Source of the DNA: JAWLFI01 sp041685645
GTDB lineage: Bacteria; Bacteroidota; Bacteroidia; Chitinophagales; Saprospiraceae
NCBI GenBank assembly: GCA_041685645.1
Contig: JAWLFI010000108.1
Coordinates: forward strand, 1 to 9,238
DNA: 9,238 nucleotides
Direction of reading: 5' to 3'
Part shown: positions 1-7,047 of the stretch, one piece after another
How the letters are laid out: each line of letters opens with the position of its first letter
Position numbering within the stretch: position 1 is the first letter of the stretch
Position numbers and translations under genes: made by a program
Notes under the pieces: model-generated
What the model saw: only the letters and a program-made list of their open reading frames with translations
The model's database searches: none
Told to the model about the DNA's origin: nothing

Positions 1-945
1 AACTCCCCTTTGTTATGGGATGTGTTTGCCATTAGTACCTACTTCACAGTTTCTTTGCTTTTTTGGTACACTGGACTTGTTCCCGATTTTGCTACGGTAA
101 GGGATAGAGCAAAAGGCTTGCGAAAAAAATTGTATAATGTTTTGTCATTTGGCTGGACGGGGTCAGCAAAACACTGGCAGCGTTGGGAGTCTCTTTCTCT
201 TGTTCTTGCCGGATTGGCAACTCCTTTGGTGCTTTCTGTGCACACTATTGTGAGTTTTGACTTTGCTACTTCAGTTGTTCCCGGTTGGCATACCACTATA
301 TTTCCTCCTTATTTCGTTGCTGGAGCCATTTTCTCCGGTTTTGCCATGGTGCAGACCTTGATGTTAATGGTTCGTAAAGTTTTGAATTTACAGGACTACA
401 TTACGATTGGACACATTGAAAGCATGAATAAGGTTATTCTATTGACCGGGACAATTGTAGGAGTAGCTTATTTAACAGAATTATTTATTGCCTGGTATTC
501 TGGCTATGTCTATGAGCAATTTGCCTTCTATAATCGAGCTTTAGGTCCTTATTGGTGGGCATACTTTGCTATGATGACTTGTAATTTAGTCTCTCCTCAG
601 ATTTTTTGGTTCCGTAAGATGAGAAGGAATGTATTTGTCACTTTCGTGATGTCTATTTTCGTGAATATTGGTATGTGGTTCGAACGCTTTGTAATCATTG
701 CTACGACATTGGCAAGAGATTATCTCCCTTCAAGTTGGAGTTATTATGTGCCGACCTGGGTGGAAGTAGGTATTTTCTTAGGAACTTTAGGTCTGTTTTT
801 TACTTTGTTTTTGATTTTTGTTCGCGTGGCTCCCGTGGTCGCAATCGCCGAAGTAAAATCAATCCTAAAAACAAATGGAGATCAGTACTTAGAGGGGAAT
901 CGAAAATATATTGAAGAGAAACAATTCTCTGGAGAAAAAGTATAA
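1..945 (+). CDS. actC: ActC, NrfD/PsrC-like membrane subunit of Alternative Complex III (5' truncated)
   Basis: Integral membrane subunit of ACIII, which oxidises quinol and passes electrons to periplasmic cytochromes. The frame is open from the first base (Asn-Ser-Pro-Leu-Leu-Trp), so the true start lies upstream. The TTG at position 10 is only an internal Leu codon. About 314 residues are visible; full-length ActC is usually around 450 or more, so roughly a third is missing. Numbering from nt 1, about seven hydrophobic helices can be seen (near 9-27, 64-84, 101-124, 143-165, 182-200, 210-232, 249-273). The family signature HTIVSFDFA (81-89), then PGWH (94-97) and IFPPYF, is intact; in NrfD/PsrC-type proteins this region lines the quinol side of the membrane. 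The soluble C-terminal tail is charged. actD starts 10 nt downstream. The family assignment is firm; the role in quinol binding is from family knowledge. Confidence 0.96.
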   Translation, partial: NSPLLWDVFAISTYFTVSLLFWYTGLVPDFATVRDRAKGLRKKLYNVLSFGWTGSAKHWQRWESLSLVLAGLATPLVLSVHTIVSFDFATSVVPGWHTTIFPPYFVAGAIFSGFAMVQTLMLMVRKVLNLQDYITIGHIESMNKVILLTGTIVGVAYLTELFIAWYSGYVYEQFAFYNRALGPYWWAYFAMMTCNLVSPQIFWFRKMRRNVFVTFVMSIFVNIGMWFERFVIIATTLARDYLPSSWSYYVPTWVEVGIFLGTLGLFFTLFLIFVRVAPVVAIAEVKSILKTNGDQYLEGNRKYIEEKQFSGEKV

Positions 946-955
946 TTAAACAACT

Positions 956-1480
956 ATGGCAAATCAGCGAGTTATATTCGGTTTGTACGATGATGAAACG
1001 GATTTGTTGTCCGCGGTAAAGCAGGCGAGAAGTGAACATCTTAATATAATGGATGTCTTTACTCCGTTTCCGGTGCACGGCTTAGATCCACTACTTGATT
1101 TGAAGGAGTCCAGACTACATATTATCGGATTTGTCTTTGGACTTATTGGGACGATTACTGCTTTCGGTTTTATGACATGGGCCTTAGCTTCTAATTGGCC
1201 TATAATATATGGTGGGAAACCCTATTGGCCAGTTCCATCCTTTATTCCCATTACCTTTGAATTGACAGTACTCTTTGCTAGTATTGGTATGGTTGTAACT
1301 TTTTACACCGTTTGTGGCATGGGGCCCGGTATTAGTAATCCGACCTTGCATGATAGAATTACAGATGACAAATTTTGCGTAGCTTTTGAGTTGGGCGAAG
1401 AGGATGACTCGGATAAAAGTAAATACGAGAAGTATTTTGAAGCTACCGGGGCTTCTTTAGTGGATATAAAGACAATATAA
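956..1480 (+). CDS. actD: ActD, DUF3341-family membrane subunit of Alternative Complex III
   Basis: Small ACIII subunit of 174 residues, a normal length for the family. A soluble N-terminal half (1-52) contains the conserved DVFTPFPVHGLD segment (33-44). Two membrane helices follow (about 54-77 and 97-120), joined by the aromatic loop NWPIIYGGKPYWPVPSF (80-96), which is the strongest family mark. The tail is acidic and soluble (TDDKFCVAFE at 136-145). No cofactor ligands are apparent. In known ACIII structures this subunit is structural and packs against the membrane subunits; no separate catalytic role is established. It starts 10 nt after the actC stop. The ATG is preceded by TTAAACAACT with no Shine-Dalgarno sequence, as usual in Bacteroidota. 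Confidence 0.95.
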   Translation: MANQRVIFGLYDDETDLLSAVKQARSEHLNIMDVFTPFPVHGLDPLLDLKESRLHIIGFVFGLIGTITAFGFMTWALASNWPIIYGGKPYWPVPSFIPITFELTVLFASIGMVVTFYTVCGMGPGISNPTLHDRITDDKFCVAFELGEEDDSDKSKYEKYFEATGASLVDIKTI

Positions 1481-1490
1481 ATAGAAACTA

Positions 1491-2318
1491 ATGTTGAAAG
1501 CGAATCACATTTTTAGTCGATGCTTACTCTTTGGATGCTTTTTGGTCGTGATGTACTCTTGCTCTCCGGCTGGTGGAGATAACCCAGGGAGTGATTATGT
1601 GCCGGACATGAAGCACGGGATTGCCTATGAGGCGAATTACTACGATTTTTACCGATTTAACACCTGGGGATCGCAAGAAGAGTATCACGAGCTGGCTTCT
1701 CCAAGAAAGCCCATCTCTGGGAGTATCCCGAGGGGGTACGCCGGCATGTCTACCAAAGGTGGAGTAGCAAATAGTGCGGCCATGCAGCGGGTGGATAATG
1801 AAATTGCACCCAACGGCTTCGTTCCTTATTATTACGAAGATACTGAAGAAGAGAGAGAACGGGCTACTGAAGAGATCCAAAGTAATCCATTTCCCATTAC
1901 TGAAAAAGGATTAGAAAAAGGTGAGATGCTATACGATATTAATTGTGGTATATGTCATGGAGAAAAGGGAGATGGTCTTGGCTATTTAGTTCGAGATGAT
2001 GGTGGTGTTTATCCCGCTCAACCAGCAAATCTTATATCGGATGAATTTATTGAGGCTAGTCCGGGTCGATTTTACCATTCCATTATGTATGGGAAAAATG
2101 TAATGGGCTCGTACAAGGATAAATTATCCTACAAGGAGCGATGGGATGTCATACACTATATAAGAACCCTTCAAGCTAAAGAAAAGGAGTTGGTTTATTC
2201 CCCAGAAGAAAATTCATTGAATTCATATGCTGTACCGATGTCAGATGTTGATAATGCAGTGGATTCGATTGGCGATAAGGAGAATACAGATGAAGTAATT
2301 GGAGCGATTTTAGACTAA
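1491..2318 (+). CDS. actE: ActE, monohaem cytochrome c lipoprotein of Alternative Complex III
   Basis: Periplasmic electron-carrying subunit of ACIII, 275 residues. The N-terminus (1-23) has a basic start and hydrophobic core ending at VVMYSC, so Cys24 is the likely lipidated residue. The lipobox is loose, which is common in Bacteroidota. A Tyr/Pro-rich region at about 36-136 includes GSIPRGYAG, usual in ActE. The cytochrome c domain follows, with a single haem-binding CGICH at 152-156 (covalent haem c, His156 proximal) and a plausible distal ligand Met205 in GKNVMGSY. The domain ends near HYIRTLQ (222-228). The last 45 or so residues are an acidic tail without a recognisable domain. This is the only CXXCH protein in the window. 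CoxB lacks a cytochrome domain, so ActE is a likely direct or indirect donor to CuA (inference). The start is 10 nt after the actD stop. Confidence 0.94.
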   Translation: MLKANHIFSRCLLFGCFLVVMYSCSPAGGDNPGSDYVPDMKHGIAYEANYYDFYRFNTWGSQEEYHELASPRKPISGSIPRGYAGMSTKGGVANSAAMQRVDNEIAPNGFVPYYYEDTEEERERATEEIQSNPFPITEKGLEKGEMLYDINCGICHGEKGDGLGYLVRDDGGVYPAQPANLISDEFIEASPGRFYHSIMYGKNVMGSYKDKLSYKERWDVIHYIRTLQAKEKELVYSPEENSLNSYAVPMSDVDNAVDSIGDKENTDEVIGAILD

Positions 2319-2327
2319 AGTTATTGT

Positions 2328-2344
2328 TCCTGCGATTTGCAGGA
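2328..2344 (+). promoter_or_regulatory. Small perfect hairpin in the actE-actF gap
   Basis: TCCTGC (2328-2333), a 5-nt loop GATTT, then GCAGGA (2339-2344): a perfect 6-bp inverted repeat in the 57-nt gap, the longest intergenic gap in the window. No U-run follows, so it does not look like an intrinsic terminator. It might act as an mRNA processing or stability element that sets the ratio of upstream to downstream subunits, but a 6-bp stem can also arise by chance. Confidence 0.35.
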
Positions 2345-2375
2345 TGCTTAATCATAGAACATAGAATTTACACGA

Positions 2376-3656
2376 ATGGAAAACGTCAAACTGGTGCAGA
2401 ACTTCGCGTTCGACAATAGAATTAAAAAGGTCCTGTTTGCTTTTATGGGGGTTGGTATCCTGTGTATCCTTATTAATTTCTTAGTTGATAACGAACACTA
2501 TACGCGGCTCTGGTCTAATTTGTTACACAATACTGTTTTCTTTACCGGTATTGCACTGATGAGCTTATTTTTTCTGGCTGCTAATGTTATAGCAGAGTCT
2601 GGATGGTACACTGGCTTCAAGCGAATTTGGGAGGCCATGTATGGCTTTCTTCCTCTTGGATTAGTTTTATTAGTCCTGATTGGTGTAGGGACCATATTTG
2701 ACTGGCACTACTTATATCATTGGTCGATTGATGAGGAAGTGGCCAATGACCCATTACTTCAATCAAAATCCTCATTCCTAAATAGTGGTTGGTTCATTGC
2801 GGCTACTGTTGTTTTTGGCGGTATTTGGGTTTTAATAGGCAGAATTATTAGAAGGAACTCTATCCGCGAAGATCAGGAGGGGGATATGTCTTTTACCTTT
2901 CACAAAAGAATATATAAATGGTCAGCGATTTTCCTTCCGGTGGGCGCATTTACCGCAGCTGCAGTGATATGGCTTTGGGTCATGAGTGTTGACCCACATT
3001 GGTATAGTACTCTTTTTGCCTGGTACACTATGATTAGTTGGTTAGTGGCCTTGTTTGCCCTTACTTTAATTGTCTTGTCCTATTTAAAGTCACTGGATTA
3101 TTTCCAAAATATTACTCAAGAACACATTCATGATTTAGGTAAATATTTGTTTGCCTTCAGTATTTTTTGGGCTTATCTATGGTTTTCTCAATATATGCTG
3201 ATATGGTACGCTAATGTAGGCGAGGAAACCATTTATTTTCGTCATCGAATCGATGAATACCCCGTCCTATTTTATGGCAATTTTGTGATTAATTTCATAC
3301 TGCCGTTTTTTGTACTCATGAGAAATGACACAAAAAGGAAGTATGGGACTGTACTTTTTGCCGCTATTTTCGTTTTTATTGGACATTGGATTGATTTCTT
3401 TTTAATGCTAAAACCGGGAATACTACATACTGAACACGAGATTTCTCATCATGCACATGATGCTATAGAAGAGAGTGCTCATCATGCTTCATCATCATTT
3501 GAAGCGGGTTTTACAATTCCCGGACTGTTAGAGATTGGAATTTTTGTTGGATTTCTAGGTTTGTTCTTATACTTGTTCTTTCAACGACTCGCCAAAGCGA
3601 ATTTGGTGCCGGAAAAGGATCCGTACTTAGAGGAAAGCCTTCATCATCACGTGTAA
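2376..3656 (+). CDS. actF: ActF, second large membrane subunit of Alternative Complex III
   Basis: Polytopic quinol:electron-acceptor oxidoreductase subunit, 426 residues with about ten hydrophobic helices (near 18-36, 53-72, 89-106, 138-156, 183-202, 215-236, 256-277, 300-315, 325-346, 382-403). Length and topology fit ActF. Family marks include YHWSIDEEV then DPLL (114-128), VMSVDPHWYSTLFAWY (202-217) and FSIFWAYLWFSQYMLIWY (261-278). ActF resembles ActC and pairs with it in the membrane; its role in quinol oxidation or proton movement is proposed for the family rather than visible here. Unusual is a His-rich loop at 351-370 with seven His in 20 residues, just before the last helix, plus a C-terminal HHHV. 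The gene follows the hairpin-containing gap and precedes coxB by 42 nt. The start ATG has no Shine-Dalgarno sequence. Confidence 0.95.
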   Translation: MENVKLVQNFAFDNRIKKVLFAFMGVGILCILINFLVDNEHYTRLWSNLLHNTVFFTGIALMSLFFLAANVIAESGWYTGFKRIWEAMYGFLPLGLVLLVLIGVGTIFDWHYLYHWSIDEEVANDPLLQSKSSFLNSGWFIAATVVFGGIWVLIGRIIRRNSIREDQEGDMSFTFHKRIYKWSAIFLPVGAFTAAAVIWLWVMSVDPHWYSTLFAWYTMISWLVALFALTLIVLSYLKSLDYFQNITQEHIHDLGKYLFAFSIFWAYLWFSQYMLIWYANVGEETIYFRHRIDEYPVLFYGNFVINFILPFFVLMRNDTKRKYGTVLFAAIFVFIGHWIDFFLMLKPGILHTEHEISHHAHDAIEESAHHASSSFEAGFTIPGLLEIGIFVGFLGLFLYLFFQRLAKANLVPEKDPYLEESLHHHV

Positions 3657-3698
3657 CATGAATAATACAATCGGAAATACACTGAAAAATATAATATA

Positions 3699-5135
3699 AT
3701 GGTAATTCTATTAAGTGTTTTGATACTTGCTCTCCTGGTCATAGTCATTGTCCAGATTGGCAAGGTTACTGAATTGGCTGCGGCTATTCGGGGCGAAGAA
3801 GATGCGCAACGGGAAAGTGATTATTGGAACTCCAGGTTAGGTGTTGCATTTATGGTGCTGTTTCTTGCGGCTACTATTATTTCCGCCATATACTACAAAA
3901 ACTGGATGCTGGGTTTTGGTCCCCATGAAGCTGCATCTGAACACGGTATAAGTGTGGACTCGATGTTTGCAATCACTCTCTTTTTTACCGGAATTGTTTT
4001 TGTCATTACCCACATTGCCTTATTTTGGTTTGCATACAAGTATCGATATAATCCCAATCGAAAAGCGATATTTAATGCTCACGATAACCGACTTGAAATA
4101 ATCTGGACCATAGTACCGGCTATTGTTATGGCAGTATTAGTAATTTACGGATTAGATGCCTGGAATAAGGTGATGTCTGATGTTGGCCCGGATGAGGATT
4201 TCATAGAACTAGAAGCCACCGGCATGCAATTCTCATGGTTGTTGAGATATCCCGGCGAGGATGGTGAATTGGGTGCGAGAGATTACCGCAAAATTGATGG
4301 TACCAATCCTCTGGGCCAAGTATGGGAAGAAACTGCAAACCTAGATGATTTCCATCCCTCAGATATAGTATTACCTGTCGATAATAAAGTTCGCGTTAGA
4401 ATAACCGCCAGGGATGTTCTTCATAATTTTTACCTTCCCCATTTCCGCGTAAAAATGGATGCCGTGCCTGGAATGCCAACATACTTCGTATTCACTCCTA
4501 CGAAAACTACAGAACAGTATCGAGAGGAGTTAAAGAAATACCCTGAATATAGAGTGCCGGAGGATCCCGATGATCCTGATGGCCCCGAAAAATGGGAAAC
4601 TTTTGATTACGAGCTTGCTTGCGCAGAGCTTTGCGGAAATGGTCATTTTTCTATGAAAAAAACCGTAAGAATTGTTACTGAAGAGGAATATCAAGAGTGG
4701 CTAAAGGAACAAAAATCTTATTATCTATCCAATATCAGAAATTCTGAAAATGATCCATTTGCCGGAGAGTTATTATCATTTGAGGTAGAGACTGGCATCA
4801 ATACCTTTACCACTACTTATGAGTTATTATCCTCTATGGATGATGAAGCGTTAAAGGACTTGCCAGCTGATGACTTGACCGAGTCTATTCTTTTAGATAG
4901 ATTTTTCCTGCCAGAAAAGGATGAATTAGGTGAAGTTTCCTTAGGCGCTTTAGATCAAGTGGTAGAGTATCTGAATGAGATGCCACAGTTGAGAGTGCGA
5001 CTTGAGCCTGAATCTGATAATCAGGAATTAAATTACAATAGAATGTTATCTGTAGAGAACTATTTAAGCTCGCGTGGTATTAAGAAGGAAAGAATAGTTC
5101 GCCCTGATGTCGAAGAAGTCGATGCAGAAATATAA
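3699..5135 (+). CDS. coxB: CoxB, cytochrome c oxidase subunit II with an extra OmpA-like C-terminal domain
   Basis: CuA-carrying subunit that accepts electrons from cytochrome c and passes them to CoxA. At 478 residues it is long for the family. Four hydrophobic helices lie near 2-20, 48-66, 89-113 and 132-153. The last two are the classical subunit II pair (LEIIWTIVPA at 132-141); the first two are the extra helices common in Bacteroidota. In the periplasmic cupredoxin domain, CuA ligands are all present: His242 (VLHNF), Cys308, Glu310, Cys312, His316 and Met319 (CAELCGNGHFSM). Asp254 in MDAVPGM is conserved. The usual Trp entry motif reads MQFSW (176-180), with Phe178 at the electron-entry Trp position. 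A Pro/Asp insertion (288-298) precedes the Cys motif. There is no CXXCH, so this is not a fused caa3-type subunit. Residues from about 337 onward are an added tail; about 396-470 resemble an OmpA-family domain (separate entry). Confidence 0.96.
   Translation: MVILLSVLILALLVIVIVQIGKVTELAAAIRGEEDAQRESDYWNSRLGVAFMVLFLAATIISAIYYKNWMLGFGPHEAASEHGISVDSMFAITLFFTGIVFVITHIALFWFAYKYRYNPNRKAIFNAHDNRLEIIWTIVPAIVMAVLVIYGLDAWNKVMSDVGPDEDFIELEATGMQFSWLLRYPGEDGELGARDYRKIDGTNPLGQVWEETANLDDFHPSDIVLPVDNKVRVRITARDVLHNFYLPHFRVKMDAVPGMPTYFVFTPTKTTEQYREELKKYPEYRVPEDPDDPDGPEKWETFDYELACAELCGNGHFSMKKTVRIVTEEEYQEWLKEQKSYYLSNIRNSENDPFAGELLSFEVETGINTFTTTYELLSSMDDEALKDLPADDLTESILLDRFFLPEKDELGEVSLGALDQVVEYLNEMPQLRVRLEPESDNQELNYNRMLSVENYLSSRGIKKERIVRPDVEEVDAEI
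4884..5108 (+). other. Predicted OmpA-like (peptidoglycan-binding type) domain at the CoxB C-terminus
   Basis: CoxB residues 396-470. Read against the OmpA C-terminal fold, ILLDRFFLPEKDEL (397-410) matches the first strand and loop (family style: ILLDNIFFDFDKAxL). LGALDQVVEYLNEMPQLRVRL (from 415) matches the helix and second strand that lead to GHTD. NQELNYNRMLSVENYL (441-456) follows the spacing NxxLSxxRAxxVxxYL, with Arg448 at the conserved peptidoglycan-contacting Arg. SSRGIKKERI (457-466) matches the usual end. GHTD is replaced by EPESD, with Asp440 possibly in the Asp role, and the loop after it is about seven residues shorter than usual. The fold call is by eye; whether it still binds peptidoglycan is uncertain. 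The CuA domain places this tail in the periplasm, the correct side for such a function. Confidence 0.72.
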
Positions 5136-5161
5136 ATCGAAAAGTTTTACAAACTCAGCTT

Positions 5162-7027
5162 ATGTCAACTGAAATACAGCAAATTAATACGGATGAGCTC
5201 ATCGAGAAATATGGTCACGATGACCATTTTCACGAACTAGAGCATGAAGAACACGACAAGTATCAGTCCAACTTCATTTCGCATTATATTTTTTCGATGG
5301 ATCACAAGATGATTTCAAAACAATTCCTTATTACTGGAATGTTTTGGGCGATTATTGGTGGTGCAATGTCACTGATATTTAGGATGCAATTAGGCTTTCC
5401 GGAGGAAAGTCTTGCCTGGTTGCAGCCAATTCTTGGTAAATGGATAGTAGTTAATGAAGCAGGCATAGGAACTTTATCGCCTGACTTTTACTACGCATTA
5501 GTTACTATGCATGGTACTATATTGGTGTTTTTTGTTTTGACGGCCGGGCTTTCGGGTACCTTTAGTAATTTACTTATTCCCTTGCAAGTTGGCGCAAGGG
5601 ATATGGCATCTCCTTTCATGAATATGTTGTCCTATTGGTTTTTCTTTTTAGCCGGTGTTGTTATGTTCTTTTCTTTGTTTGTTAGCACGGGACCGTTTAT
5701 GGGTGGATGGGTTGCTTATCCTCCGCTCTCTGCTCTTGAACAGGCATCGAGTGGGTCGGGTGTAGGTATGACACTTTGGTTGGTCTCCCTTGCTCTTTTT
5801 GTGGTCTCTATCCTCCTTGGTGGGATCAACTATATATCCACAGTGATCAACATGAGAACTAAGGGACTTAATATGTGGAGACTTCCCCTCACTATTTGGG
5901 CCTTCTTAATTACGGCGGTAATTGGTCTGCTAAGTTTCCCCGTTTTGTTCAGTGGATTCTTGCTATTGATTTTTGATAGAAGTTTTGGAACGAGTTTCTA
6001 TCTCAGTGAAATTTTTATCGGCGGAGAAGCTTTAGATCACGTCGGTGGTAGTCCTATTCTTTACCAACACCTGTTTTGGTTTTTAGGACACCCTGAAGTT
6101 TACATTATTGTACTGCCGGCATTCGGGATTGTTTCTGAGGTACTATCCGTTCATTCGCGTAAGCCAATTTTCGGATATAAAGCGATGGTTTTTTCAATTT
6201 TGGCTATTGCGTTCCTGAGTTTCTTAGTTTGGGCTCACCACATGTTTATGGCTGGAATTAATCCTTTCATCGCAATGATTTTTGTGATTTTTACATTGAT
6301 TATAGCTGTTCCATCAGCGGTGAAAGTCTTCAACTGGATTGCCACCTTGTACGGTGGGAATATTAGGTTTAATTCCGCCTCACTCTTTGGAATAGGATTC
6401 GTATCTATGTTCATCAGTGGCGGTTTAACAGGTATATTTTTGGGGAACTCAGCTATAGATATTCAAATGCACGACACTTATTTTGTTGTTGCTCACTTTC
6501 ATATTGTAATGGGAGTAGCGGCTTTCTTTGGAATGTACGCCGGTATTTATCACTGGTTTCCAAAAATGTACAGTCGATTCATGAATGAGACTTTGGGCAA
6601 AATTCACTTTTGGGTTACCCTCGTAGGAGCATATGTCATTTTTTGGCCCATGCACTATCTGGGAATTGCCGGAGTTCCACGACGCTATTATAGTTTTGAC
6701 AATTTTGACACCTTTAATGAATTCGCCACGATGAATCAGGTGATTACTGTAGCTGCACTTATCGTATTTGCCGCTCAGTTGATATTTGTAGTGAATTTTT
6801 TCTACAGTATCTGGAAAGGTAGAGAAATGAAGGTTCAAAATCCATGGGGCGCTACTACCTTAGAGTGGACTACACCTATTAAGAATATTCATGGGAATTG
6901 GCCGGGTAAAATACCTACAGTTCACCGCTGGTGCTATGACTACAGCAAGGATGAGGATAGTGATACTGATTATGTACCACAGGTAGTACCTCTTGCGGAA
7001 GGTGAAAAAACTGATGGAGCACACTAG
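5162..7027 (+). CDS. coxA: CoxA, haem-copper cytochrome c oxidase subunit I (A-family, aa3-like)
   Basis: Catalytic subunit that reduces O2 to water and pumps protons; 621 residues, polytopic. All metal ligands are visible: haem a His117 (TMHGT) and His447, haem a3 His445 (VAHFH at 443-447), CuB His310, His359 and His360 (LGHPEVY, WAHHMF). Tyr314 is the likely cross-linked Tyr. D-channel residues are present: Asp147 and Asn135/Asn154 (GARDMASPFMN region) and Glu312, which marks the A1 type. The K-channel Lys is Lys388 (VPSAVKVF; Ser385 replaces the usual Thr). The Mg/Mn-site pair His437-Asp438 and the propionate-binding Arg507-Arg508 are also there. Before the first helix is a His/Asp/Glu-rich cytoplasmic stretch (19-32, HDDHFHELEHEEHD). 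The gene starts 26 nt after coxB. Haem type cannot be read from sequence with certainty, but the adjacent ctaB fits haem A (or O). Confidence 0.99.
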   Translation: MSTEIQQINTDELIEKYGHDDHFHELEHEEHDKYQSNFISHYIFSMDHKMISKQFLITGMFWAIIGGAMSLIFRMQLGFPEESLAWLQPILGKWIVVNEAGIGTLSPDFYYALVTMHGTILVFFVLTAGLSGTFSNLLIPLQVGARDMASPFMNMLSYWFFFLAGVVMFFSLFVSTGPFMGGWVAYPPLSALEQASSGSGVGMTLWLVSLALFVVSILLGGINYISTVINMRTKGLNMWRLPLTIWAFLITAVIGLLSFPVLFSGFLLLIFDRSFGTSFYLSEIFIGGEALDHVGGSPILYQHLFWFLGHPEVYIIVLPAFGIVSEVLSVHSRKPIFGYKAMVFSILAIAFLSFLVWAHHMFMAGINPFIAMIFVIFTLIIAVPSAVKVFNWIATLYGGNIRFNSASLFGIGFVSMFISGGLTGIFLGNSAIDIQMHDTYFVVAHFHIVMGVAAFFGMYAGIYHWFPKMYSRFMNETLGKIHFWVTLVGAYVIFWPMHYLGIAGVPRRYYSFDNFDTFNEFATMNQVITVAALIVFAAQLIFVVNFFYSIWKGREMKVQNPWGATTLEWTTPIKNIHGNWPGKIPTVHRWCYDYSKDEDSDTDYVPQVVPLAEGEKTDGAH

Positions 7028-7047
7028 CTCCTCATAAATTTTGATAA

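Noticed and set aside
10..12. TTG as start of actC
   Set aside because: The frame is open upstream to base 1, and family members have a further 140 or so residues before this point; it is an internal Leu codon.
800..1078. Minus-strand open frame across the actC-actD junction
   Set aside because: It overlaps two certain genes and their short gap, and shows no coding character of its own.
1524..1880. Minus-strand open frame of 118 codons
   Set aside because: It is antisense to actE with no family resemblance; a chance open frame.
3670..3677. ATCGGAAA in the actF-coxB gap, repeated exactly at 7963-7970 before the first subunit III gene, with a near copy ATCGAAAA at 5136-5143 before coxA
   Set aside because: Possible shared leader element, but the distance to the start codon differs (21, 0 and 18 nt), and 8-mers in A-rich gaps recur by chance.
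3699..5135. CoxB as a caa3-type subunit II with fused cytochrome c
   Set aside because: There is no CXXCH in the protein; the extra C-terminal residues look OmpA-like instead.
6449..6838. Minus-strand open frame of 129 codons
   Set aside because: It lies fully inside coxA, whose reading is certain, and its protein has no recognisable features.
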